Assembly (NCBI GenBank): GCA_022539475.1
Contig: VCMS01000143.1
Coordinates: forward strand, 80,073 to 144,072
Length of the DNA: 64,000 nucleotides
Source of the DNA: Gracilaria domingensis
Lineage: Eukaryota; Rhodophyta; Florideophyceae; Gracilariales; Gracilariaceae
Direction: 5' to 3'
The number at the start of each line of letters is the position of its first letter. Position 1 is the first letter of the stretch. Position numbers and translations under genes: made by a program. Positions 11,625 through 21,543 of this stretch are shown one piece after another. The notes below the pieces were generated by a model that worked only from the letters and a program-made list of their open reading frames with translations, was not told the DNA's origin and ran no database searches.

Positions 11625-12329
11625 TTAAAGAACAAAAAGCTGATTCCCTCCATCACCTCCCTTTCCTCCCACAGCACCCTTGCCAAGTACTCCGATCAGC
11701 AACGCAGCACCCCCATCACCTCCTTGCCCGCCACCACGTCCATCACCTCCCTTGCCCCCGTTTCCTCCAAACGCACCGTACCCAAGGTTTCCATACAGTA
11801 CTCCAAACCCTCCATGTCCCCCATCACCCCCCTTCCCCTTCAACGAGTCTCCTCCCTTACCACCATTTCCACCAAATCCTCCAGTTCCAAGGAAGCCCTC
11901 AAGCAAACCTACTCCCCCGTTTCCCCCATATCCACCATTTCCTCCGAGTAATCCACCGTTACCTCCCTTTCCACCGTTACCACCAATTCCTCCCTTACCG
12001 AAATCACCAGACAGAGCACCACCACCTCCGTTACCACCGTTTCCGCCTTTTCCAAACAAGATTGAGTCTCCACCGTCTCCTCCATGACCTCCAAATCCAC
12101 CGATTCCATGATCGCCAATCAACACACCGTTGCCTCCGTCACCGCCGTCTCCACCATCAAACAGTCCAATGCCTCCATTCCCTCCGTGGCCACCAACTCC
12201 CCCTTTGTTTCCTGTGCCCTTGGCTGTGCCCGCACCTCCTGCGCCACCATTACCACCCTGCCGATTCGATGGAAAAAGAGCTGCATTCCCGATCGTGATG
12301 AACATAGCAAATGCGACAAATGTCTTCAT
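11625..12329 (-). CDS. secreted Gly/Asn-rich repeat protein
   Basis: A 234-residue protein starts at the ATG at 12329. Residues 1-16 form a signal peptide (MKTFVAFAMFITIGNA), after which almost the whole protein is built of G-G-N-G-G and G-G-x-G-G repeats. Hydrophobic spacers recur about every 25-30 residues (GLFDGGDG, VLIGDHG, SILFGKGG, GLLGGNGG, GVLYGNLG, ALLIGVLG). This composition is typical of extracellular structural or cell-wall glycine-rich proteins. Function is inferred from composition only. The longer upstream frame to 12500 is rejected because the signal peptide starts at this ATG and a TATA box lies at 12455-12449. On the plus strand the same DNA gives Pro-rich shadow frames. Confidence 0.75.
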   Translation of the reverse strand: MKTFVAFAMFITIGNAALFPSNRQGGNGGAGGAGTAKGTGNKGGVGGHGGNGGIGLFDGGDGGDGGNGVLIGDHGIGGFGGHGGDGGDSILFGKGGNGGNGGGGALSGDFGKGGIGGNGGKGGNGGLLGGNGGYGGNGGVGLLEGFLGTGGFGGNGGKGGDSLKGKGGDGGHGGFGVLYGNLGYGAFGGNGGKGGDGRGGGQGGDGGAALLIGVLGKGAVGGKGGDGGNQLFVL

Positions 12330-12448
12330 TGTTGGTGCTGTGCAAGGACAAAAGTGTGTGAATGAATATGGAGGAATGAGGAGAGTGTGTACTGTGATAA
12401 GCACCTGGTGTACTTGAGAGAGTGTCTCGAAGAGCAGAGCGGGCGGCC

Positions 12449-12455
12449 ATTTATA
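12449..12455 (-). promoter_or_regulatory. TATA box of the Gly/Asn-rich protein gene
   Basis: TATAAAT on the minus strand lies about 120 nt upstream of the ATG at 12329. The next 90 nt are pyrimidine/CA-rich leader without an ATG, consistent with a transcription start near 12420. Confidence 0.6.
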
Positions 12456-12599
12456 CTGGTTCGAGACAAAGGCAAGACTTGAAAAACGGCAGGGCAACAC
12501 TTTTTCCCTTGTCTCGTGTAGGTGACATTGTAGGTGACATTACTCAAGACCCAAATTATCCTGAAAGGAGAATTCGAGAGAATCTTATCCAATCGTACC

Positions 12600-14090
12600 G
12601 ATGACGGTAAGGGTGCACATACTTTGCCTTTGAGAAATTACCACAGTGTTCCACGAAAAGCATTGGTATGATGCAGATCAGTTCTCACGAGATTACATTG
12701 GAGTATAGATAGAAGAGAGCTAATCGTCAGCTGGTAGGGCTGATAACAACCCTGGGTTGTACCACTAATGCTGATTGAGTTAATTGATCAAATCAAAACC
12801 AAGTTTAACAAATCTTTGGACGAGAGATGGTTGTATCGGCTCTCTACCCTTCTGTACCTCTTGATCTTCATTGCAGCGAGCCTCATTGGTAACGTTGTGG
12901 TGGGGCGTTATTTTAATGCAATCAAAACATCATAGTCTGTCGCGAGCAGCCACCTATGGAGAACGATCTTTGTTTGACTTTGGCATGGAATATAAACATC
13001 TGATAAACGTTACCAAAAGGTAATAAAGGTATCCTTGGCACCCAACGAGTTCGTTTCTGCTTCTCACTCTTTGCATAGCACAAGTATTTGAACGCACGTC
13101 CGACAGAGCTCGCCTTTGTGCGCCATTTTCGTAGGCATGAAGTTTTGAATAAAATCGTGATTTGAGTATGGACACTACAAGAAGTCGACATATGCGAAGT
13201 CATTCGTGGAGATCTAGTCAAAATCGGATTGCGGGCCACGTTGAGCTGGTCTTGGAATCTGAATCGGATTTGTGTGTGGTCGAAAGCCACAACCGTACTT
13301 GTACCGACGTTACCTTGTATCTTGTCCAGCAATGCAGCCTTTGGAATTGAACCCGAAAGATGTTCTTGTCTTCAGCGGTCCTGTCACGATGCCCAACAAG
13401 CGCAGACCGCATTCAGAGCTCTGAAGCGGATGATGAGCTCACGTGGCATGCGAAGCGACATGTTCTTAAATAGAACCTTCAGCTGCGTATATGATAAGCA
13501 AGACGCTGAAAGCTTCCTACGACATAGCGCGGTCTCTGATCGCTGTCGTGATTCAGTAGCCCTGACGGAAGCTTTTCTGTGGAACAAGTTTTAGGTTGCT
13601 GGGCTACACATGTGTGGCTACACATGTGTTGGACGAAATGAACGGCACTGACTGGGAGGCGAGGCGGGTGGTGGTCTGTATTTGCCTGCGAAACCTCAAG
13701 AGATGCATCTGCAGCAGATACGTGTACAGCTCTCAGCCACCTATGCCTACGTGTTGCTCTCAGACGGAAAGAGAAGAATGACAGTACAACTGTAATGGGG
13801 AAAGCAAGTGGGGCATACGTGGCCACGCGGCCAGCTGGCGCAGGCTTGTCTATAATCATGCAGCAATCAAACAGAAGCATGGTATGCTGGAAATGACTGG
13901 ACGAAGGTACCTTCGTATCAAAGCAAAATCTCAGCTCGACGCGAAACGGAAACAGCTGTCCGAAATGCTGCGCGCATCTGGCGGCGGAAAACGGCGGACG
14001 CGCGCAACAGACACGTTACCAGATAATATCTTCGCCTACCGCCAATCAAAAAGTAACGTTGTCACACGACTCCCTCTCGATCTCCGCACA
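12600..14090. other. intergenic, possible duplicated coding remnants
   Basis: Two minus-strand stretches resemble each other at protein level: around 13180-13040 (HTQITILFKTSCLRKW...) and 13500-13390 (YTQLKVLFKNMSLRM...). They may be duplicated remnants of one unrecognised gene. A directly repeated palindrome-like CTACACATGTGT occurs at about 13605-13630. Nothing else is supported. Confidence 0.25.
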
Positions 14091-14173
14091 GCCGCCTCTA
14101 CATAAACACCGCCAACTCCGATCTCTCCTTCGATCGCACCTCCCCCCCCACCGCATCCGTAGAGCATCGCAAC

Positions 14174-15703
14174 ATGGTTACCTCCACCGAAACGCCCTCC
14201 TCCGACCCCATCTTCCTGCAGAAGCCGGACCAGCCGGACATGTCCGGCGCCGCCATCTTCGAAACCACCTCTCGCAACATCTTCAACCGCGACCACCACA
14301 AGATTCACATTCGCATCCACCAGCTCGTCTTCGACAAGGTTCTCGACGACGGCGCCAACGACGTCGACTCCGGCTACGGTCTCGTCGACGACTTCATCCT
14401 CGACGGCGAGAAGATCCACAACGTCGGCATCAAGGTCCGCGGCAACACGTCGGCCGGCAACGTCAAGCGCCAGTTCAAGTTCAAGTTCGACGCGGAGGAC
14501 GCGTTTGCCTGGCGTGATGGTCGCATGCAGCAGGTGACCTTCCCCGAAAACGACGACAGGCGCTTCTATGGTGAGCAGGGCTTCTCGGTGCGTGCCAGCC
14601 AGAACGATCCGAGTCGCATTCGCGAGACGCTTGCTGGAAAGAACTTCCGGGAGGCCACGCTGGGTGAGGAAGATCCGCAACGCCCGTGGCGCACTCGCGG
14701 CGCTCTGGTGTACCGAACTGCGTTTGCCACGCTGTACGTGACCAACGGGCGCACCGAGGAGGAGGGGCGCGATGACGGACACCCTGAGTACCGCGTGCCG
14801 TATCAGGGCAAGCTGTACGACCCCAAGGGACTGTACGTGATCACGGAGAACATCGACAAGACGTTCTTGAAGACTCGCTTCGAGCGCTTTGAGAACGAGA
14901 AGGTGAAAGGTTACCTGTTCCAGGCAGACAAGGGTATGGCACACTTTACGAGGGAGGGCTACTCGCGAGTTGGGTGGAAGTGTGAGCTGGTGAAGGGCAA
15001 GAAGGCCAAGGACGAGGACGACTTTGCGAAGGGCGACGAGAAGATGCTGGACCTGATCGACTTCCTGGCGTCCAAGCCGCCGGAGGAGAAGATTCGATCG
15101 CGCTTCGACATGGACAGTCTCAACGGCTACCTGGCCGGCGCGTTGCTGTCGACGCACTGGGATAGTCTGGCGGCCAACCGCAACAACGACTTCATGTTCT
15201 ACCTCAAGCGCGACGTGCTGGACGACGCCATGCACCCGATCCTCGACGAGGAGGGCAAGCCGAGGGAGGAGAAGAAGTGGTACATGATCACGTGGGACCT
15301 GGACAACACGCTGTGGGACGACCCGGGCTCGGGCAGCGAGGTGCGCAACCCGTACCGCGACTGGTTCTCCAACTACCTGTACGACCCGGCGCGCAAGGAG
15401 AGCAAGAAGACGCGGCTGTTCGAGAACATCTTCGACGTGGACGAGAACGAGCAGATTCGCGGCGCGTACCGCGGCGTGCTGCGCGCCATGCTCAAGGGCT
15501 TCTACGCGAAGGAGGAGTACGAGGACGAGGTGGACAGCCTGATGCGGCGCACGGGCGACGCGATTGAGGACACGCGGCGCGAGGTGGCGCGCGCCGGCTG
15601 GCAGCAGGGCTGGGGCGAGTCCAACAACGCGCACGACTTTGAGCAGATCAAGCAGCACGCGCGCGTGCGCCGCAGCAAGGTGGGCGGCCAGCTGGCCGCG
15701 TAG
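14174..15703 (+). CDS. CotH-family kinase-like protein
   Basis: An uninterrupted 509-residue protein with CotH-kinase family features. The N-terminal strand region reads IHNVGIKVRGNTS (about residues 81-93) followed by FKFKFDAED, the usual 'RGN/S ... K.KF' signature. A central segment reads GLYVITENIDKTFLKTRF (start near residue 220). HWDSLAANRNNDFMFYL (near 328) is followed by MITWDLDNTLWDD (near 370), which carries the Asp residues of the WDxD active-site segment. CotH of Bacillus phosphorylates spore-coat proteins, and related proteins occur in fungi and protists. The substrate here is unknown. There is no signal peptide or membrane segment, so it looks cytosolic. The gene is strikingly GC-rich compared with its flanks. 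A 579-residue antisense frame across it is a composition shadow. Confidence 0.8.
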   Translation: MVTSTETPSSDPIFLQKPDQPDMSGAAIFETTSRNIFNRDHHKIHIRIHQLVFDKVLDDGANDVDSGYGLVDDFILDGEKIHNVGIKVRGNTSAGNVKRQFKFKFDAEDAFAWRDGRMQQVTFPENDDRRFYGEQGFSVRASQNDPSRIRETLAGKNFREATLGEEDPQRPWRTRGALVYRTAFATLYVTNGRTEEEGRDDGHPEYRVPYQGKLYDPKGLYVITENIDKTFLKTRFERFENEKVKGYLFQADKGMAHFTREGYSRVGWKCELVKGKKAKDEDDFAKGDEKMLDLIDFLASKPPEEKIRSRFDMDSLNGYLAGALLSTHWDSLAANRNNDFMFYLKRDVLDDAMHPILDEEGKPREEKKWYMITWDLDNTLWDDPGSGSEVRNPYRDWFSNYLYDPARKESKKTRLFENIFDVDENEQIRGAYRGVLRAMLKGFYAKEEYEDEVDSLMRRTGDAIEDTRREVARAGWQQGWGESNNAHDFEQIKQHARVRRSKVGGQLAA

Positions 15704-15876
15704 GCCACGCAGCACACGCCGCGCACGTGGCGTCGTAGTCGTAGTTGGCAGTAAACACAATCTTTCTGAATCCATGAGTCATGAATTTTTTTTTTAACGT
15801 GTTTTTGCCGAATCCTGCATGAAATCCACACTATCTATCTGCGAAGATGATTACAGTGCGGGAGGCTGACAGAAAC

Positions 15877-17333
15877 CTACTTGCCGAACGCGCGGTGCAC
15901 CGCCTTGATCACGCTCTTGTCGTCGTCCCAGCTCTCCTGCACGAGGTCCCAGAAGATGATGCCCTTGCAGCCAATCTTGGACACAAAGCGAGCCGTCGTC
16001 AGCGCCATTTCCGGCGTCGAGAAGTAGATGTTGTGCTTGTACTTGTACAGCGAAGACTGATCCGCGATGAAGTCGGGCCGCGCCGTTCCGCCCAGCTCCT
16101 TGTAGTTGCCGACGGAAGAGCAGAACGCCTGCGGGTAGCTGGACGCGATCGCAGAGTTCATCACAATGCGGTAGCCCGGCGGAATATCGCCGGTCTGCGC
16201 GTCCGCGTCTTTCTTGTACGAGAAATCGTACCCGTACGTGGGAATTCCAAAGCACATCTGCGCACGCGCTCGGCTTTGCCCAGGTCCAGTCCAGTCCGAG
16301 TAGCCGGGATTGGTCCAGTACCACACAGAGTCCTCGAGCGTGTTGATAGGGTTGTCCGCCATATTCTTCACATTAGCCGCCATGGATCCGTCAGAAGTTC
16401 CATTAGCTGGCCACGCACCCTGTTGTTCAACAAGAAAGTCTCCCATATTCTTGATGCGGTAAGTCGACGAGTGCGGCCCTACTGGCGATTTGTTCCAAGA
16501 TCCAGTAAAATCGTACGACATCACCGAAACCCAATCGGCTTCTCCATTCCAGTGTATTCTCTTCCGTACCACGACGTACCAAATACAGCTGCCGAAACGA
16601 GTTTGCCGTTCATCTCAGGGCTTGTAGTTGTATTCTTCAGAGCGGCCACAAGCGTGTCTAGCCCTCTTCCGGCGTCTCGGGGAAACGTAGTGTTTGCTGG
16701 GGCCTCATGATACCACCAACATTCTAAATCCAGGTCAACCCCATCCAATTCGTTAGTAGACACAAAGTCAGTGATGCTATGTAGCACAGCCGTTAACTCG
16801 GAGGCCGAGGGGTTATCCGAAACCGAATTCATCAGATTCCAAAAGTTCTCATCAGTAGCACCGCCACAAGCCACCATTATTTTGGGCGGACTAGAAAGCG
16901 TGGCAATAGTGTTCTTCACGGTCGTAAGCACTCCGGACACTTCATCTTTTGACGTTTGTGTGAAGTTGCCCTCGGTGTCGAACATGAGAAAGGCAATGAT
17001 AACATGGGTTACCGAAGAGTATAGATCAACATTTGAGTAATCAAAACCCTCATGCCAGGTTGGAAGGTATCCGATGAGGTTCATATTAGTGTTCGGCGTC
17101 GTGGATGAAATGTCGTACATCTCGTCGTACAACCTCCATCCGTTCACACTGGAATCGCCTGTACCAGGTTCCATATCCTTTGCGGTCCAAAATGCGGCTT
17201 TGTAGACATTTCCATTATGCTTGCACATATCTCCCTCAGTTGCATCATTTTGTAATGGCCAATCAAGAATACTGGTGTAGAACGCCGAGTTTCCTTCGCG
17301 TCCTTCAGTACCTGGATCGATTGGTGTCGTCAT
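15877..17333 (-). pseudogene. GH18 chitinase with N-terminal CBM5/12-like domain, one frameshift
   Basis: Residues about 22-72 resemble a CBM5/12 chitin-binding domain (GDMCKHNGNVYKAAFWT ... WRLYD). A GH18 barrel follows from about residue 85 (NLIGYLPTW), with the complete catalytic signature DGVDLDLE at 197-204 (Glu204 is the acid/base). The C-terminal part (16572-15877, other frame) continues with WVSVMSYDFTGSW and ends GIIFWDLVQESWDD, both normal GH18 barrel strands. The two halves meet near 16555 in different frames with no room for an intron, so a one-base indel is present. All catalytic residues are intact, so a sequencing error is at least as likely as a pseudogene. The first in-frame ATG (17333) gives no signal peptide, although chitinases usually have one. 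A TATA box lies about 95 nt upstream. Confidence 0.75.
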
Positions 17334-17427
17334 CGGTATACTTAAAGATGTGTAGCTGGTCGTGATACTTTCTTTCACGCTCTTAGTGACATTGGTCGAT
17401 CACGTCCTTTCCGAACCAGTTCCCTTT

Positions 17428-17435
17428 CTTATATA
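17428..17435 (-). promoter_or_regulatory. TATA box of the chitinase gene
   Basis: TATATAAG on the minus strand lies about 95 nt upstream of the first in-frame ATG at 17333. The leader contains a five-codon upstream frame beginning near 17393, which could damp translation. Confidence 0.55.
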
Positions 17436-17740
17436 CTCGATGTTCAGAGGACAGTCAAGAACTGGAACATCTTTTGTCGTTCTGAAATTTCCCTTTGTGT
17501 GCAGTCATTTGTATAACGTGCAAAGTTGTACGTTTTTCAAAAGACTTGTCACATGAAACTGCTTCCCCAGCACGACATAGTTATCGATATTCATCTGTGT
17601 CGTTCAGTGATTGTCTCACTTTGAGAGTCAAAACATGTAAGAGTTGAGATAGTTTGGCAGATTCGCACGCCAGTGTTCAAAGTTGAACACTCGCTTGAGA
17701 ATGTACCGAATTATATCAACGCTTACATATCGTGACACCA

Positions 17741-17882
17741 GGCCCGTATTTGTGACTGACTGACTTCATAGAAAAATAAATGACTATCAAATGCGATAAA
17801 CTTCTAGTCACCAAGACGATGAATTTTTTTGAGATACTTTGACTTTTGGACTTGCTCAAAAAATCTAGTCACAAATACTGCG
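17741..17882. mobile_element. short hairpin-type MITE (tentative)
   Basis: The ends of a 142-bp AT-rich segment are inverted repeats: GTATTTGTGACT near 17746 and AGTCACAAATAC near 17868-17879. A further related CTAGTCAC occurs inside. No target duplication was identified and no coding capacity is present. Confidence 0.35.
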
Positions 17883-18823
17883 TGACGCAGTAGGTGAACT
17901 TGTATAGTGCTTAGGCTGTCAAGGCGATTCACAGTTCCAGGATGCAACTAAGGTTAGTGCCATGCAAATGCAATGATTCTGAGGATCACGTAACATTTGA
18001 CGAAGATGTAAGCCTCGAAAATTGAAATGAATCGCCATAGTTTATCTCGAAACCAGAGTTGAACTTTGTGCCTAAATTTTTTGGCTGATTCTTTCTACCG
18101 AATCACTCGTCACTGTGGAATGACGCCATGTGGAGCGAAGTTCTAAGCGAAGTAACATCAAAAACTTCAGCACTCTTCGCTTACATTATTAAAAGAAGCT
18201 AATATCGATAAGTTGACTAAAGACCTTTAGAACGATCAAGAGTCAGCGGCCAGAAGTTGCTAACTCAGCTCTAAACTTACAGGTTTTCTGATGTTTTCCG
18301 GAGTTCCCAGAGACCAAGACAAATTCCCTTCACCTCACAATCCCGGGCCGCAATCACGTGCTTATGCGTGAGAATATCGTTTAACAAGTTCATCTTCACT
18401 TTTCATCTCAGCGCCATTGTGGTGCTGTCAGCCGCAGATGGTGGCACTCACAGGGAGTCACGATATCATCTCCGCTGTGCCCTGACTTGCCTTGCTATAC
18501 CTTGCTCCCCTCCTGTTCGCCAGAGCCTTCCATTCATTCGTTCGATTCAAGGTGCGACGTAAATGCAGATCTCATGATGGAATTTCCGGGAACCAGGAAG
18601 CCGATTTATTTGGATTCGAAGTTTTGGCGGGAAGATCGATCTTTGAGCCGCAGCCAATAACTACTAAGAATGGCAGCGGCTCTCTTTGAGTGCAGCTCCT
18701 CCGTCACAACCGCAGTACTTGATCCTCAGTCTTTGATAATCATAGCATCTTCGCCTATACCGTTTAACATCTCAAAAAACGTTGACTAAAGAATTTTCGT
18801 ACAAGCAAAACTTGTTTATTATT

Positions 18824-19093
18824 TGTGATCACCCAAAAACCACTAGGCTACATATCCGGTGTAGATGTGATGGCAGTAGCCGCTGTCAGGCGTATATGAC
18901 ACTCCCCGTCACTCCGGCACTGCCCGTGGGCCGTGAGTGGAGCTGATCTAAAGATGCGCTGAAGCGTGCACTGGCAGGACTCGAACCTGCGACCTCAGTA
19001 CCTGGGCCCATAACCTGTGATCACCCAAAAACCACTAGGCTACATATCCGGTGTAGATGTGATGGCAGTAGCCGCTGTCAGGCGTATATGACA
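18824..19093 (-). mobile_element. 270-bp miniature LTR retrotransposon (SMART/TRIM type)
   Basis: Two identical 78-bp direct repeats (18824-18901 and 19016-19093) begin TG and end CA. They flank 114 bp, and the whole is bounded by the 5-bp duplication TTATT (18819-18823 and 19094-19098). Read on the minus strand, the 5' LTR is followed directly by GGTTATGGGCCCAGG. That sequence is complementary to an initiator-tRNA-Met anticodon arm, the half-tRNA priming site used by Drosophila copia-type elements. The 3' LTR is preceded by purine-rich GAGTGACGGGGAG, a polypurine tract. It has no coding capacity, so it depends on another element. Identical LTRs indicate a young insertion. It looks structurally whole. 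It also holds tRNA-like A- and B-box sequences. Confidence 0.8.
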
Positions 19094-19218
19094 TTATTGA
19101 TGTTAACTTTCAATGCTAGCAAGAGTTTAGTTTAGTTACACTTGCAATCCTGTTTGCTCCAACATTCCAACTGCCATAATCATTTTCTCATATCCTAAAA
19201 GAGCGATTCATCCGACTT

Positions 19219-20361
19219 CTATAACTCCGTGGCGACGTGGATGAGAGCCTTCAAGCAATGTGACTCTCCGACAATGTCAATGCCGGCCAGTCTACATCCC
19301 CACTTCTCGAGCATGATACGGTAGCATTTCTTAGTCTCTGCCGCACGAATGACGTCAATGACGAGGAAGTGAGCGTTTCCGAACTCAGCAGCTGTGGGAT
19401 CTCCGAATTTGGCTATACCCTGTTCTGCAAGGTCCTTATCGCTCACAGTGTCCAACGCCTCCTGTGCAGCTCGAAGCAAGTCCTCACTGTACTCGAGATT
19501 GAGTCGCATGTCTTCCTTTGTGGCTTCAAGGAAGTGACCAGCAATCAAATACTTGAAGTCCAGCTCGAGAATATCTTGTTGGGCGCGGATCCATTGGCCA
19601 AAGTTCTCAGTAATACCGATGTCAAGAGTCGTGACGTACTTGGCGAACACCACATCAACATACTGCACAATTCCTTGGTTCTTTCCGTATGGTGGGATGT
19701 AGATACGGATGTCTTCCTGCGCATGACCTCCAACAACCTTGAGATCAATGCTCAAATCGTTTCCGATACAAATATGGGTTCCATCAGGGCCAACAAACTT
19801 GGTTGGGATGGGCGCCTTCTGCACTTCCGATTCCTCTATCATACGCTTCGTGGACTGCGATCCCCAGAAGTCAAAGGTCACCTCGGGATATTTGTTCTTC
19901 ATGTAGTCGACAAACAGATTTGTGGCACCAATATGATCATAATGCTCGTGAGAGTAGATAATATCAATATGCCTCGGGGCCTTTCCCCCCATAACTTTCT
20001 CAGCGGCGTCAGTGTACCGCGTTTTGCTTCCGTCAGGCTTTGCAGAAGAAGAAGATTCGGCAATGTCGACCATGACGAGGTGATACCCGCGACGGATTAT
20101 GAGAGTGTAGAAGAATCCATCGGAGTACTGATACACGCCTCTGCGAAGTCGCTTGAGCTGAAACGGTTCTGTTGGCGGGAGGAACACAGCGTCGTCGGGA
20201 ACGGGGATAACGTCACATTTGGTTCCGTTGTCTAAGCGGGCAAGACAGGTCTCCACGGCACGGCAGACTTCTTCTCGCGGGGCGGCTTCAGCCGGGTGGA
20301 GGAATGCGCACTGCAGGAAAAACAAGGCAAAGAACGCAAAGAAAGCAAGGCGGTAGGCCAT
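19219..20361 (-). CDS. secreted metallo-beta-lactamase-fold hydrolase
   Basis: A 380-residue protein starts at the ATG at 20361, chosen because it begins a clear signal peptide (MAYRLAFFAFFALFFLQC..., cleavage likely after AEA at about residue 26). The upstream in-frame Met adds only a non-signal stretch. The metal-binding motif H-E-H-Y-D-H (residues 138-143, in YSHEHYDHIGA) is complete. Further candidate ligands are GGHAQED (about residue 220) and the late AGHFLEA. The fold hydrolyses varied ester or lactone substrates using two metal ions, and the substrate here cannot be told. C-terminal helices (MRLNLEYSEDLLRAAQEAL) resemble those of secreted bacterial-type MBL hydrolases. It probably acts outside the cell or in the secretory pathway. 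Confidence 0.8.
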   Translation of the reverse strand: MAYRLAFFAFFALFFLQCAFLHPAEAAPREEVCRAVETCLARLDNGTKCDVIPVPDDAVFLPPTEPFQLKRLRRGVYQYSDGFFYTLIIRRGYHLVMVDIAESSSSAKPDGSKTRYTDAAEKVMGGKAPRHIDIIYSHEHYDHIGATNLFVDYMKNKYPEVTFDFWGSQSTKRMIEESEVQKAPIPTKFVGPDGTHICIGNDLSIDLKVVGGHAQEDIRIYIPPYGKNQGIVQYVDVVFAKYVTTLDIGITENFGQWIRAQQDILELDFKYLIAGHFLEATKEDMRLNLEYSEDLLRAAQEALDTVSDKDLAEQGIAKFGDPTAAEFGNAHFLVIDVIRAAETKKCYRIMLEKWGCRLAGIDIVGESHCLKALIHVATEL

Positions 20362-20439
20362 TTTCGGTAAGCGAACAAGATGTGCGTTGATTGGAATTGG
20401 TTGAATCCTGGCGCGAAGCAACAGCAATCATGTTACAGA

Positions 20440-21540
20440 AATAGATGGGGCCTTATGTAGAGAAACAAGTGGCGGATGCAATTGATGAAGAAGAAGTCAC
20501 ACTCGGGCTGAATGACAAAAGCGAGGGTTGGAGTTTTTCGTGGGGAAGCAAGGAGAGCTTCTCGAGAGAGACGCGAGAGCCATGACGACGGCTCTGCTCT
20601 GGTGGTCCTGTCGGAGGAGGTAGGGAAGAGATGCATTCCACGTCAGCGACTTGATCGGCAGATGAGGCTGCTGGTCTCTTGCATGGATGCAGTTGGTGAC
20701 AAGTCAGCGACAATGTCATACAGTGAATAGATTGAAATTGAATTATTTTAATTGGCCCCAATACTCCCACTGGCGAGCGGGCACGTGGCCACGCTATTCA
20801 TGAATGAGCGCTGTCCAGAAGGTGTCCCGCCAGAGGAAGATGGCATCAACAATGATTTTCGTCGGGCTCTTCGCAACTCACTCTCGGGCAATGCCATCCT
20901 CGAATGCACGAAGTATGGACGCATTCATCATCTCCCGTGCTCATTCTGTGCCGCCATTCGATCCACACGCCGCAGTCCTCCCAAGACTCACGATGGCACT
21001 GGCTTTCGACTGGCACTTGGGTCTCTTCCGGTTCTTGATTTAAGCCGGCCGTTCAATAAGCTGATTCGCAGAATTATGCCACCCACATTGCCTGCCGTCC
21101 CGACCCTCCTCACCCACGTTGGAGCAGAACCATGCGGCATACGAAATAGCAGGCGACAAATCCGTGACAAAGCCCACTTCATTCCGGTCAAACACGGCTG
21201 CTCCATTTGTACCCCGGACGCGTCCGACCTCCCGGTCGACGGAACACGTATGTGACAGGTACACGTCGGTGACGGGAACGACAAAACATATCTTACAGCA
21301 TGTTGTTTACAGATTATGTCAATCTGCTGTATGTCAAGCAGTTTCGTGACCACTCGGGTGATGGCAACAAAACCGCCGCCACAGTTTCATAATAATATAA
21401 TATTATTACAATCTTCTCTGCGCCTGTCGTGATCACCTGCAAGAACTCGTCATAGCCTCCAGCTCCAACACGCACATTGCGTCCCGCTTTGTTATGCAGC
21501 CGTCCAACCTCATCGATGAACCCTCGTCGTCCGCCTCCTC
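20440..21540. other. intergenic, no confident gene
   Basis: A plus-strand 167-residue frame (20752-21255) and an overlapping minus-strand frame (20988-21353) show no motif and compete for the same DNA. Near 21388 there is a short AT palindrome (ATAATATTAT). I see no supported gene. Confidence 0.35.
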
Positions 21541-21543
21541 GAA

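Noticed and set aside
11680-12417. Pro-rich plus-strand frames
   Set aside because: They are the complement of the GGN repeats. The minus strand has the signal peptide and TATA box.
14036-15775. 579-residue minus-strand open frame
   Set aside because: It lies exactly antisense to the CotH-like gene, is Arg/Val/Leu/Ala-rich and has no motif. GC-rich third codon positions create it.
18965-19045. tRNA gene on the minus strand
   Set aside because: A- and B-box-like sequences are present but 55 nt apart, the acceptor stem does not pair, and the A box lies in a 78-bp LTR. It belongs to a miniature LTR element.
20752-21353. overlapping plus and minus frames of 167 and 121 residues
   Set aside because: They compete for the same DNA, neither has a motif, and both are Arg/Pro-rich.
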